Part shown: positions 1 to 9,041 of the stretch, in pieces
Position numbering within the stretch: the first letter of the stretch is position 1
Layout: every line of letters starts with the position of its first letter
Assembly: GCA_009839535.1 (NCBI GenBank)
Contig: VXPN01000115.1
Span: 1-23,320 of the forward strand
Direction of reading: 5' to 3'
Source: Boseongicola sp. SB0662_bin_57
GTDB taxonomy: Bacteria > Pseudomonadota > Alphaproteobacteria > Rhodobacterales > Rhodobacteraceae
DNA length: 23,320 nucleotides
The notes under the pieces: generated by a model
What the model was told of the DNA's origin: nothing
Database searches by the model: none
Seen by the model: only the letters and a program-made list of their open reading frames with translations
Made by a program: the position numbers and the translations under genes

Positions 1-2
1 GA

Positions 3-380
3 CCGGCAGAAGACAAGATGCATGCCTGCCACTGCGACATGTGCCGGGCGTGGACGGGGTCGTCGATGATGGCGGTCAAGGTGTTGCCGGGCGACCTTGA
101 GGCCAAGGGACCGGTCCGGACCCGCGCGACTTCGGCCTGGGCGGAGAGGGCGTGGTGCGATGACTGCGGTTCGTCGCTGTACTACCGCGTAACCGCCTCC
201 GGACCATACCAGGGAGTCGCGCATGTGGCGACGGGACTGTTCAGGAACGCGGGCGGGCTGACGCTTGGCAGCGAGATCTACATCGACCGTCGCCCGGAGG
301 GATACGCGTTTGCGGGCGAATTGCCCGGCATGACCGAGGCGGAAGTCATGGCGAAGTTCGCCGGGGAAGACATCGAATGA
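3..380 (+). CDS. GFA-family zinc-binding protein, 5' end cut off by window
   Basis: This is the C-terminal part of a GFA (glutathione-dependent formaldehyde-activating enzyme/CENP-V-like) family protein. The fold binds zinc through conserved cysteines; most members have no proven reaction despite the family name. The visible reading frame shows the CHC..C zinc motif (ACHCDMCR) almost at once, and a second CDDCG pair further on, as expected for the family. In complete members about 20-30 residues, including another CxCG motif, precede ACHC. The frame is open to the window edge, so the ATG at 18 is probably internal and the true start lies upstream. The stop TGA overlaps the gltB start (ATGA at 377-380), so the two genes are translationally coupled. 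The function is unknown, and the link to glutamate synthase is positional only. Confidence 0.8.
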   Translation, partial: PAEDKMHACHCDMCRAWTGSSMMAVKVLPGDLEAKGPVRTRATSAWAERAWCDDCGSSLYYRVTASGPYQGVAHVATGLFRNAGGLTLGSEIYIDRRPEGYAFAGELPGMTEAEVMAKFAGEDIE

Positions 381-3300
381 CCATGCACGACGGATCTTGG
401 GCGGCCGCGGAAGCCGCGCGCCGCAAGCGGGTGGCGGAAAACGGACTCTATGCCGAGGACCTTGAGCGCTCGTCCTGCGGCGTCGGCCTCGTTGTCTCGA
501 TCGACGGCAGGTCCTCGCGGAAAGTCGTCGAGAACGGAATCAACGCCCTGAAGGCGGTGTGGCACAGAGGCGCCGTTGATGCGGACGGGAAGACGGGCGA
601 CGGGGCCGGCATCCACGTGCAGATACCGGTGCCCTTTTTCCATGACCAGGTGAGACGCACCGGCCATGAACCCCGACAGGACGAGATCATGGCCGTGGGC
701 CAGGTCTTCCTGCCGCGAACCGATTTCGGTGCGCAGGAAACCTGCCGAACCATCGTCGAGACCGAGATTCTGCGAATGGGATACTCGATCTATGGCTGGC
801 GGCATGTGCCGGTCGATGTCAGCGTCCTCGGCGAGAAGGCGAACGCGACGAGACCCGAGATCGAGCAGATCCTGGTTTCCAATTCCAAGGGCGTCGACGA
901 GGAGACCTTCGAGCGGGAGCTCTATGTCATTCGTCGCCGGATCGAGAAGGCTGCGGCGGAAGCGCAGGTCAGCCAGCTCTACCTCTGCTCCCTTTCCTGC
1001 CGGTCGGTAATCTACAAGGGCATGATGCTCGCAGAACAGGTCGCCGAGTTCTATCCTGACCTGAAGGACGAACGCTTCGAGAGCGCATTCGCCATCTATC
1101 ACCAGCGCTACTCCACGAACACGTTTCCTCAGTGGTGGCTGGCGCAGCCGTTCCGCATGCTGGCGCATAACGGCGAGATCAACACGTTGAAAGGCAACGT
1201 GAACTGGATGAAGTCGCACGAGATCAGGATGGTCTCGGGCGTCTTTGGCGACACGGCCGAGGACATCAAGCCGATCATTCCGAAAGGCGCATCGGATTCG
1301 AGCGCCCTGGATGCGGTGTTCGAGGTCCTGGTGCGCGCGGGCCGAAACGCCCCGATGGCCAAGACAATCCTCGTGCCGGAAAGCTGGTCGCGGCAGGCGG
1401 TGGAACTTCCGCAGGCCTGGCGCGACATGTATTCCTATTGCAATGCCGTCATGGAGCCTTGGGACGGACCTGCCGCACTGGCAATGACCGACGGTCGCTG
1501 GGTGTGTGCCGGACTTGACCGGAACGGGCTGCGCCCGTTGCGCTACACAGTGACTGCCGACGGTCTCCTGATTGCGGGATCAGAGACTGGAATGGTGCAC
1601 CTGGACGAGGAAGCGGCCGTCGAGAGGGGTGCGCTTGGCCCCGGGCAGATGGTCGCGGTCGACATCGAGGCGGGCCGGCTGTTCCATGATGCCGAGATCA
1701 AGGACCTTCTGGCGGCATCGCAGCCCTTCGGCGAGTGGGTCGAGAAGATCGTGGAGCTTGACGACGTGCTTTCCGGGCTGACCGAGGTGCCGCTGTTCAC
1801 GGGCCCGGAATTGAGAAAGCGGCAGGTCGCTGCCGGCTACTCGGTGGAAGAGCTTGAGCACGTGCTCGCGCCCATGGCCGAAGACGGCAAGGAGGCGGTC
1901 GCGTCCATGGGGGACGACACGCCGAGCGCGGTTCTTTCGAATAGGTACCGGCCGCTCAGCCACTACTTCCGGCAGAATTTCAGCCAGGTGACGAATCCGC
2001 CGATCGACAGCTTGCGCGAGTACCGGGTGATGAGCCTCAAGACCCGGTTCGGAAACCTGAAGAACGTGCTCGACCAGGACAGCAGCCAGACCGAAATCCT
2101 GATGCTCGATTCCCCGTTTGTCGGCAACGTCCAGTTTGACCGGCTCTGTGCCACGTTCGTTGGGGACATGGTCGAGATCGATTGCACGTTCCCGACGGGA
2201 AAGGGGCGTGGCGCGCTGTCGCGGGCCTTGGAGCGGGTGCGGTCCGAAGCGGAAGACGCGGTCCGCTCGGGAGCTGGCCATATCGTTCTGACCGATCACA
2301 ATCTCGGTGAGGGCAGGGTCGGGATGCCGATGATTCTCGTCACCAGCGCCGTCCATAGCTGGCTTACACGAAAGGGATTGAGAACGTTCTGTTCCCTGAA
2401 CGTGCGCTCTGCCGAGTGCATTGACCCGCACTACTTCGCCGTTCTTGTCGGTTGCGGGGCCACGACGGTCAATGCCTATCTGGCCGAGGACTCGATCGCC
2501 GACCGAATCGAGCGAGGGCTGATAGAGGGCTCGCTTTCCGAGGCGATGGCGCGGTACCGCGCCGCGATCGACACCGGTCTTCTCAAGATCATCTCGAAGA
2601 TGGGCATCAGCGTGATTTCCTCGTACCGCGGCGGGTTGAATTTCGAGGCGGTCGGACTCTCTCGCGCGCTGGTCAACGAGTACTTCCCCGGCATGCACAG
2701 CCGGATCAGCGGGATCGGTGTGAGCGGCATCCAGACCAAGGCGGAACAGATCCATGCATCCGCGTTCCAAGGCGAGAACGTCCTGCCCATCGGAGGGTTC
2801 TACAAGGCGCGAAGCACTGGCGAGACGCATGCCTGGGAAGCGACGTCGATGCACTTGCTGCAAGCGGCCTGCCAGCGCGGGTCATATCCGATGTGGCGGC
2901 AATACTCGGAAAAGATGCAGGCGATGCCGCCGATACACCTGCGTGACCTGCTGGATTTCAAGCCGTTGGGTGACCCGGTTCCCCTCGAGAGGGTCGAGAG
3001 CATCACCTCGATACGGAGGCGCTTCGTGACTCCGGGAATGAGCCTCGGGGCGCTCAGCCCGGAGGCGCACAAGACGCTCAACGTGGCGATGAACCGGATC
3101 GGCGCGAAGAGCGACTCCGGCGAAGGCGGCGAGGATCCGGCGCATTTCACTCCGGAACCGAATGGCGACAATCCTTCCGCCAGGATCAAGCAGGTGGCCA
3201 GCGGCCGTTTCGGAGTGACGGCGGAATACCTGAACCAATGCGACGAGCTTGAAATCAAGGTTGCGCAAGGCGCCAAGCCCGGCGAGGGCGGACAGCTGCC

Positions 3301-4912
3301 CGGCGCGAAGGTGACGGACCTGATCGCGCGGCTGCGGCATTCCACGCCCGGAGTCTCTTTGATCAGCCCGCCGCCGCATCATGACATCTACTCAATCGAG
3401 GATCTCGCGCAGTTGATCTACGACCTCAAGCAGATCAATCCGCGCTGCAAGGTGACGGTGAAGCTGGTCGCTTCCTCCGGAGTCGGAACCATTGCGGCGG
3501 GCGTCGCCAAGGCGATGGCGGACGTCATCCTGATTTCAGGCCACAACGGTGGCACCGGCGCCTCTCCGGCGACCAGCATCAAGTACGCCGGTCTGCCATG
3601 GGAAATGGGCCTGACCGAGACGCACCAGGTGCTGGCGATGAACAATCTTCGTGACCGCGTGGTCCTGCGCACCGACGGCGGATTGCGGACCGGCCGCGAT
3701 ATCGTCATGGCCGCCATGATGGGTGCCGAGGAATACGGAATCGGCACGGCGGCACTCATTGCCATGGGATGCATCATGGTGCGTCAGTGCCAGTCGAACA
3801 CCTGCCCGGTGGGAGTCTGCACCCAGGACGAGCGCCTGCGCGCGAAATTCAAGGGTTCGGCGGACAAGGTCGTGAACCTGATCAATTTCTATGCGCAGGA
3901 GGTGCGCCATATCCTTGCCGCGATCGGCGCGCGATCGCTGGACGAGGTCATCGGGCGCGCGGACCTGCTGAGCCAGGTCAGCCGGGGATCGGCGCATCTG
4001 GACGACCTGGATCTCAACCCGCTCCTGATCACCGTCGATGGCGCCGAGAAGATCGACTACGACCGGACGCGCGAAAGGGCTTCGGTGCCAGACACGCTTG
4101 ACGGCGAGATCGAGAAGGATGCTGTGCGGTTCTTTGAGGACGGCGAGAAGATGCAACTCTCCTATGCAGTCCAGAACACGCAACGGACGATTGGAGCGCG
4201 CACCTCAAGCCACATTGTGCGGAGATTCGGAATGCACAACGGCCTGCAGCCGAACCACCTGACGGTGAAGCTTCAGGGATCCGCCGGCCAGTCGCTGGGG
4301 GCCTTTGCGGTATCCGGACTGCGGCTGGAAGTGTCAGGCGACGCCAACGACTATGTCGGCAAGGGCCTGTCTGGCGGCACGATCATTGTACGCCCGCCGA
4401 TGGCCTCGTCGCTCGTGGCCGATGAGAACGTGATCATTGGCAACACCGTGCTTTACGGCGCGACAGGCGGACATCTCTTTGCGGCCGGCCGTGCCGGCGA
4501 GCGGTTCGCCGTGCGGAATTCCGGAGCCAGGGCTGTTGTCGAGGGCTGCGGGAGCAATGGCTGCGAGTACATGACTGGCGGCACGGCCGTCGTTCTCGGC
4601 AGGGTCAGCGCGAACTTCGCGGCGGGCATGACTGGGGGCATGGCCTACCTGCATGATCCCGATGGCGCGTCGATGGCGCTGGTGAACCTTGACACGGTTG
4701 TGTGCGTTCCGGTCAGCCAGGGCCACTACATGGACCAGCTCAAGGAGCTTGTGGAGCGGCATCTGGAAGAGACAGGAAGCCGGAAGGCGGCGGCAATCCT
4801 GCAGCATTGGGAGGATGAGAGGGGCAATTTCCTCCAGGTCGTGCCAAAGGAAATGCTGGACAAGCTGGCCGTGCCGCTTGACGGGTTGGGTGTGGCCGTG
4901 CCGGCGGAGTAG
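377..4912 (+). CDS. gltB: glutamate synthase (NADPH) large subunit
   Basis: Large (alpha) subunit of glutamate synthase, 1511 residues, full length for the bacterial family. It hydrolyses glutamine at an N-terminal Ntn-type amidotransferase site and transfers the ammonia through a tunnel to 2-oxoglutarate at an FMN site, forming two glutamates. The catalytic nucleophile is C34 (SCGVG), exposed after removal of a short propeptide. The synthase domain holds the [3Fe-4S] cysteines C1132, C1138 and C1143 in the pattern C-x5-C-x4-C. The C-terminal part is the glycine-rich GXGXG beta-helix domain. The start at 377 was chosen for the ATGA overlap with the GFA gene and a GGGGA about 10 nt upstream; an ATG two codons on (383) is possible. 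The electron-donating small subunit GltD is not encoded downstream; it is presumably upstream of the window or elsewhere. The reading frame is intact. Confidence 0.97.
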   Translation: MTMHDGSWAAAEAARRKRVAENGLYAEDLERSSCGVGLVVSIDGRSSRKVVENGINALKAVWHRGAVDADGKTGDGAGIHVQIPVPFFHDQVRRTGHEPRQDEIMAVGQVFLPRTDFGAQETCRTIVETEILRMGYSIYGWRHVPVDVSVLGEKANATRPEIEQILVSNSKGVDEETFERELYVIRRRIEKAAAEAQVSQLYLCSLSCRSVIYKGMMLAEQVAEFYPDLKDERFESAFAIYHQRYSTNTFPQWWLAQPFRMLAHNGEINTLKGNVNWMKSHEIRMVSGVFGDTAEDIKPIIPKGASDSSALDAVFEVLVRAGRNAPMAKTILVPESWSRQAVELPQAWRDMYSYCNAVMEPWDGPAALAMTDGRWVCAGLDRNGLRPLRYTVTADGLLIAGSETGMVHLDEEAAVERGALGPGQMVAVDIEAGRLFHDAEIKDLLAASQPFGEWVEKIVELDDVLSGLTEVPLFTGPELRKRQVAAGYSVEELEHVLAPMAEDGKEAVASMGDDTPSAVLSNRYRPLSHYFRQNFSQVTNPPIDSLREYRVMSLKTRFGNLKNVLDQDSSQTEILMLDSPFVGNVQFDRLCATFVGDMVEIDCTFPTGKGRGALSRALERVRSEAEDAVRSGAGHIVLTDHNLGEGRVGMPMILVTSAVHSWLTRKGLRTFCSLNVRSAECIDPHYFAVLVGCGATTVNAYLAEDSIADRIERGLIEGSLSEAMARYRAAIDTGLLKIISKMGISVISSYRGGLNFEAVGLSRALVNEYFPGMHSRISGIGVSGIQTKAEQIHASAFQGENVLPIGGFYKARSTGETHAWEATSMHLLQAACQRGSYPMWRQYSEKMQAMPPIHLRDLLDFKPLGDPVPLERVESITSIRRRFVTPGMSLGALSPEAHKTLNVAMNRIGAKSDSGEGGEDPAHFTPEPNGDNPSARIKQVASGRFGVTAEYLNQCDELEIKVAQGAKPGEGGQLPGAKVTDLIARLRHSTPGVSLISPPPHHDIYSIEDLAQLIYDLKQINPRCKVTVKLVASSGVGTIAAGVAKAMADVILISGHNGGTGASPATSIKYAGLPWEMGLTETHQVLAMNNLRDRVVLRTDGGLRTGRDIVMAAMMGAEEYGIGTAALIAMGCIMVRQCQSNTCPVGVCTQDERLRAKFKGSADKVVNLINFYAQEVRHILAAIGARSLDEVIGRADLLSQVSRGSAHLDDLDLNPLLITVDGAEKIDYDRTRERASVPDTLDGEIEKDAVRFFEDGEKMQLSYAVQNTQRTIGARTSSHIVRRFGMHNGLQPNHLTVKLQGSAGQSLGAFAVSGLRLEVSGDANDYVGKGLSGGTIIVRPPMASSLVADENVIIGNTVLYGATGGHLFAAGRAGERFAVRNSGARAVVEGCGSNGCEYMTGGTAVVLGRVSANFAAGMTGGMAYLHDPDGASMALVNLDTVVCVPVSQGHYMDQLKELVERHLEETGSRKAAAILQHWEDERGNFLQVVPKEMLDKLAVPLDGLGVAVPAE

Positions 4913-5366
4913 CGACCCACGGAACCACTTTCATTGGCTGCTGAGCAGCGACGTCAGGGAGGTACCATGGCGCTCTGGCGTCCGTGGCGCCGCAGCCGGA
5001 GTGGATCAGGTCCATGGCTCTGGAATGTCACGTGAACACTGCATGCGGTCAGCGGTTTCGGGCCAGGAGAAGACCTCCTGCATGATTTGGAGGCGGGCGG
5101 CTGTCATGGTGGGAACATTGCCGAGCCAGAAAGATCCACGTCGCCAAGCCTTGCACCTAGGCGGATGACGACAACACGAACAGGCCGCTCCGGGGACAAC
5201 CTGTGCAGGGAGCCGGCAATCGAGATGGTTCCGGAAGAAAGGGGCGCGACGATACCGGCGACGAACGGCTCAACGTTCCTTCAGCCGTTCAGTGCAGGCT
5301 AACCTGAAGCCGGGATGGCGACCGGCACCACGCCTGCGAGGGCCCGGGGCCCAGAATCCGCGCCGC
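4913..5366. other. intergenic stretch, no recognisable gene
   Basis: About 450 bp lie between the gltB stop and the convergent MpaB-type gene. Short open frames exist on both strands, but none has a convincing ribosome binding site, family motif or composition typical of a gene. A short palindromic run (GCTGCTGAGCAGC, 4938-4950) sits about 25 nt after the gltB stop, but it has almost no loop and no T-tract, so I do not call it a terminator. Decayed gene material is possible. Confidence 0.5.
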
Positions 5367-6551
5367 CTACCAAGGCTGCGATTTTTCGTGCTTGACGTGA
5401 TCGGGCAAATCGTAGGTAAGGCCGCTCTCTTCATATACGGAGATCTGGAGGAGCTGGCTGAAATTGTCCGCCCGGACCATCAACCCGCTCTTCAGATAGC
5501 GCTGGAGACGCTGTTTCATGCGGAACCCGAACAAGGTTCCGAAGGTCCGGACCTGGGGATACTGGAAATGCCCGGCCAAGTCGTTTCCAATGAGCGCGCG
5601 GGACAGCTTGTATGCAAGGGCGATGACCTGCTTTCGCTCCCTTTCGTCCCGGATGTCCACGATCCCGGGAACCGCGCAGATCAATGCGTTCGCCATCGCT
5701 GCCGAGTCCGAATCGGGCGGCGGCTCGCACATGTTTGCAATCCGGTGAATCCTTTCCGCCTCCGCGCCGTCCTCATAAAGGATGGATTCGGGAATGCCCA
5801 TCAGGTAGCCGGAATAGCGCCATACGTCGAGAATGCTCTCCTTTTCCTCTTGCGTGAAGGACGCTCCCACCAACTGGGAATAGTCGAGGAGCCGCTTTGA
5901 AAAGACCGAAATGGCGAAACCGAGATGGGCTGCGCTCAGCGGAATGCCCCAGGCTTCGTCGTTCCATTCCTCGTGCCTCGACAGCAGGCTCCTGATCCGT
6001 GCATGCACGAAGCGCACGCGGGTCGAGAGCTTCCACCCGTCCCCGTTCCGCAGCAAGCCGCCGGGAAAAAAGATCTCGAGCAATTGGCGGTTGTTCTGCT
6101 GGAGGCGTCTCTTGGTAGCCGCGACACGGCCGGTAATCGTGAACGACTTGGCAATGAGCGTCGCAAACCCTTCCACGAGGACGCCTGCGACGAACGCGAC
6201 CAGCATAAGGTCCGCATTGGCGTGAAAGGCGCGCACGCCCGGCTGGAAGGCGTCGTAGTCCAGCCAATCCGGATCCCTGAGATCCTCGAAGAATTTGCGC
6301 AGCGGCTCCGGCGCGGCCCGCAACTCCGATTCCCGCTGCTCGATCCCCGCCCCGACGAACTTGTGAAGCTTTGCCGGATGCAGCGAATGGAGCTCCTCCA
6401 TCACCGGATCGAGCTCCGGATCGCCAATTGTGGTGTGCTGGATGTACTTGTCGGCCAGCGCACTGTCGAAACGTCGGGCGTTTTCGTAGCCTTCGACATA
6501 TGCCAAGGGTGCGTCAATCGAGTCTGCCGCGTTCTGCGTGTGGGCTTTCAT
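5367..6551 (-). CDS. oxygenase MpaB family protein (DUF2236)
   Basis: Member of the MpaB/DUF2236 family, related to the catalytic domain of rubber oxygenase (latex clearing protein) and fungal MpaB; 394 residues from the ATG at 6551. Characterised relatives are heme b oxygenases. The reaction here is unknown. The family signature TRVRFVHARIR lies at residues 177-187 (H183), preceded by the GRVAATKRRL stretch and followed by WGIPLSAAHLGFAISVFSKR, which matches the usual helical core. A hydrophobic segment (about residues 115-133) may be buried or membrane-associated; there is no signal peptide. A TTG 13 codons upstream (6590) is an alternative start, but the ATG is preferred although its ribosome binding site is weak. 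The gene stands alone, convergent with gltB and divergent from the cas3 remnant, so context gives no substrate clue. Confidence 0.8.
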   Translation of the reverse strand: MKAHTQNAADSIDAPLAYVEGYENARRFDSALADKYIQHTTIGDPELDPVMEELHSLHPAKLHKFVGAGIEQRESELRAAPEPLRKFFEDLRDPDWLDYDAFQPGVRAFHANADLMLVAFVAGVLVEGFATLIAKSFTITGRVAATKRRLQQNNRQLLEIFFPGGLLRNGDGWKLSTRVRFVHARIRSLLSRHEEWNDEAWGIPLSAAHLGFAISVFSKRLLDYSQLVGASFTQEEKESILDVWRYSGYLMGIPESILYEDGAEAERIHRIANMCEPPPDSDSAAMANALICAVPGIVDIRDERERKQVIALAYKLSRALIGNDLAGHFQYPQVRTFGTLFGFRMKQRLQRYLKSGLMVRADNFSQLLQISVYEESGLTYDLPDHVKHEKSQPW

Positions 6552-6796
6552 ATGCGACCGCCGATGGTTTGGTGGATGCTTGGCACGCAATTCAATTCCA
6601 TGTCAGCCCATTCTGACGACTACCTGAAACCTTCCTGCAACGGATCCATCCAAGCCAAGCGCCGATTTGAGTCGTCCATATAAGCTGGCGTATCACTTTG
6701 CACGCTGACCTTCAACACCTGCACTGGCACGGTTCAGAACAACCGCGTCTGGCTGACTCGCCTTTGCGTTTCCATGGCTTCGTGATTTTCCTTTGA
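6552..6796. other. intergenic stretch upstream of the cas3 remnant
   Basis: This stretch precedes both the minus-strand MpaB-type gene and the plus-strand cas3 remnant. It is less GC-rich than the flanking genes. No open frame with recognisable protein similarity was seen. It should contain the promoter of the MpaB-type gene; a TATATG-like -10 candidate is present on the minus strand near 6696-6701, but no -35 at good spacing was found. Any earlier cas3 sequence has been lost or is beyond recognition here. Confidence 0.4.
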
Positions 6797-8351
6797 AAAA
6801 CAACAAGCTGGGGACAGCCGTGGGGCAGGAAGCGCAGGGCCTTGAACCAATCTCCGACGGGCTGGATGGCATTCGTGCCCGAAACGCGACCCGTCATGCT
6901 TCCATGCAATGTCGGTGATCGCGCTCTCATGCATGAATTGCGGCGGCATGGCACGCATCGAATGGGACCCTTTGGGCGCTCGAACGTTGCGGCTCTGGGT
7001 CCTGTCGAACAGGATACTGATCCTGGACGAGGCGCACGGCTACGATCCGTTCATGGAGGAGGAACTGCGTTCGCTCCTGAGATTCCACGCCATGCTTGAC
7101 GGCTCGGCGGTCGCGATGACCGCCACGCTGCCCGGGAAGATGCGCGACGGCTATGCCGAAGCGTTTCAGCGCGGGCTCGGAATGCGGCGGCCGACGCAGA
7201 TTGAGGGAGACGCCTACCCTCAGCTGTCTCTGGTTCACGGCAAGCAGGTCGAAACCTGCGCCCCTGCCCCGGTACCGGAGACCTGCCGGAAGATTGAGGT
7301 GGAGCGTGTCGACGCCGGAGCGGCCATGGAGCGAATCCGGGAAGGCGTTGAGCAGGGCGCCGCCTGCGTATGGATCCGCAACGCCGTGGATGATGCCATC
7401 GCTGCGGTGAAGGCTCTGGAGTGTCAAGGGATCCAGGCCGATCTGCTCCACGCGCGTTTCATGGTTGCGGACCGGCTGCGCAAGGAAGAGGCGCTGCAGG
7501 CGCGGTTCGGTCCCGACGGGACCGGGCGCCGAGGCGGAGTGCTGGTGGCGACACAGGTCGTTGAAGCCTCGCTGGACCTGGATTTCGACGTGATGATCAG
7601 CGACCTTGCCCCGATCGGTTCGCTGATCCAGAGAGCGGGAAGGCTTTGGCGGCACATGGACCTGCGACCGATCGAAGGCCGACCGGTTCCGGGCCCGTCA
7701 CTGCAGATCCTTTCGCCCGACCCGGAAGCGGTGGAGGATGGCCAGTGGCTGCACAGGGTGCTGGATGCCGGTGCGTGGGTCTATCCGTTGACAGACCAGT
7801 GGCGAACGGCGCGCGCGGTGTTCGGAGCCGGGGCGATCCGGGAACCGGACGGCCTGCGCGACCTGATCGAGGCGGTTCACGGCCCCGATCCGGAAGAGGT
7901 GCCGGAAGCCATGAGACGCGCGGAGCAGGACAGTCTCGGCAAGCTGATGATCGAGCGGCAAATGGCGAAGAACCAGTTGCTGTTGTCGACCCATTGCGAC
8001 GGCCAGCTTCTTGACTATCTTGCGGCTGCGCAAAAGGTCTATGACGACGAGCGGCTGACAACCCGCCTTGGCATTCCGCAAGTGACGCTGCGGCTGGCAC
8101 AGTTCGACGCAAACGGCCTCGAACCGCTTGCCCACAGCTGGGAAGATTCCGAGGTGCAGATGTCCCGCGCGCGCTACGAGAAACTGGGCGGTGTGGACCA
8201 GAAATCGCCGGAGATTGTCAGGTTGAAGTCATCGTGGCCGGACTGGAAGCGCTCCACGGTCCAGATCGCCGTCGTGGGGAAGGAAGGCACCATAGCAAAG
8301 GAGTTGCGGTATGATTCCCGACTGGGATTGTTGGCAGGAACTTCGAACTGA
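6797..8351 (+). pseudogene. cas3: cas3 helicase remnant (type I-E-like), frameshifted and 5'-truncated
   Basis: Cas3 is the helicase-nuclease recruited by type I CRISPR Cascade complexes. The longest intact frame (6909-8351, 480 residues) carries helicase motif II (DEAH, residues 40-43 in LILDEAHGYDPF), motif III (TATLP, 71-75), motif VI (QRAGR, 241-245) and the Cas3 C-terminal domain. The stretch TTRLGIPQVTLRLAQF followed by WEDSEVQ resembles type I-E Cas3. The HD nuclease domain and Walker A motif, roughly half of a normal protein, are absent. Just upstream, Cas3-like sequence (NVGDRALMHEL...) continues in a different frame (codons in phase with 6842), so the coding sequence shifts frame near 6965-6985, and a few codons of the usual VGTIDQAL motif also seem deleted. 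The ATG at 6909 is therefore not an authentic start. No cas8e, cse2, cas7, cas5, cas6, cas1 or cas2 and no repeat array lie nearby. A stable but non-functional helicase fragment could still be made. Confidence 0.8.
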
Positions 8352-8410
8352 TGATCTGCCAGCGACAGCGATGGAATGCATGCTTCCCGAAATTGAGGGC
8401 AAGGCCGTTA

Positions 8411-8545
8411 CTACATGTAGGGGTCAATCAGGGAGCAGTTCTTCGCGAGGAAGGCTTCAGCCGACACGCCCTCCGTCGGGTCCACGGGTTGCGCGCCGCT
8501 TTCGCGTTGACGCTTGAGCGCGGTCACGCCGTCAACAGGCGCGGA
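8411..8545 (-). pseudogene. possible C-terminal gene fragment, unidentified
   Basis: The last about 45 codons of a minus-strand frame, ending in a TAG at 8411-8413, read like a genuine protein C-terminus (for example EGVSAEAFLAKNCSLIDPYM), with protein-like amino acid composition. Upstream of about 8545 the same frame turns into arginine- and proline-rich shadow-like sequence, and no start with a ribosome binding site is visible. I do not recognise the family. It may be the tail of a gene whose body was deleted, or a chance open frame. Confidence 0.25.
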
Positions 8546-8676
8546 GGTCCGCAATCGACATGCACGAAGCAGGGATGGCGGCCGGCGCCGCCAGTCCCGT
8601 CCAGCACCTTGGCCTGGAGGTGCAGCGAGTTCCTTGAGGCGCCGAACCCCGCGCGCCGCAGAATGTCGTTGGCTTT
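8524..8676 (-). pseudogene. relic of a DUF882/YcbK-like (M15-type) peptidase
   Basis: About 50 codons on the minus strand resemble the conserved C-terminal half of DUF882/YcbK-type murein peptidases, which are zinc-dependent M15-like proteins. The stretch RKANDILRRAG...SRNSLHLQAKVLD parallels the family pattern TNxMLR...SxHxxGxAxD with the metal-ligand His and Asp kept, and GGAGRHPCFVHVDCGP parallels GGVGYYPxSxFVHVDTGP. About 25-30 residues that normally separate these two blocks are missing, and no proper N-terminus or start codon context exists. It therefore looks like a deletion-bearing relic. The assignment rests on motif recall only. Confidence 0.45.
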
Positions 8677-9041
8677 CCGCCCATGTTGAGTGCAACATTT
8701 TGAATTGCGCTTTCGTGAAGTGCACGTCTTTCGGAAGCCTGGTTCCTTTGCATGCTGTAGCCGCCCCTTGACGCTTGCAACTGGCACACTGAGTTCAACG
8801 CTGCCCATGCCTTAAGGGACTGCTCCGCGGCCTGCCCTGACTGTCCCTTCAGTCACACGGTCTTGCGCGCGCCGGATCGCTCCCATACGCTCCCGAACCG
8901 ATTGGACAACAACCATTGCGGGAGGAGTTCCGTGGCCGGATCCCGTGAATTCCACCGCCGCTTCGGATTGCAACCCTGAAGTGGACTTTCACAGACCTCG
9001 CGTCCGAACTCCCAAATCCAGTGCCATAAAAGGACAGAACA

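Larger units (their letters stand above)
8352..9041. other. gene-poor tract with gene relics
   Basis: About 690 bp lie between the cas3 remnant and the FAD oxidase. No intact gene is seen. The minus strand carries a relic resembling a DUF882/YcbK peptidase (8524-8676) and a short open C-terminus-like frame ending at 8411; both are listed separately. The last 200 bp or so should hold the promoter of the oxidase gene, but I could not find a convincing -35/-10 pair. There are no repeats of the kind expected from a CRISPR array. Confidence 0.5.

Noticed and set aside
278..2863. Long minus-strand open frames (278-1219 and 1580-2863) opposite gltB
   Set aside because: They are mirror frames of a strongly conserved, GC-biased gene. 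They show no family motif and have histidine/arginine-rich composition typical of shadow frames.
4938..4950. Palindrome GCTGCTGAGCAGC after gltB as a terminator
   Set aside because: As a hairpin it has only about four pairs with a realistic loop and no T-run.
6755..6800. Minus-strand sequence (ATCACGAAGCCATGGAAAC) resembling dispersed ACGAAG-type intergenic repeats
   Set aside because: There is a single short copy with no second copy in the window, so it cannot be supported as a repeat here.
5292..8600. Similar short sequence (GGGATGGCG-CCGGC) near 5313 and near 8573
   Set aside because: The match is about 20 nt with mismatches and does not extend on either side; in GC-rich DNA this is not convincing as a repeat or attachment-site pair.
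6552..9041. CRISPR array near the cas3 remnant
   Set aside because: No regularly spaced direct repeats of 25-40 nt were seen anywhere in this tract.
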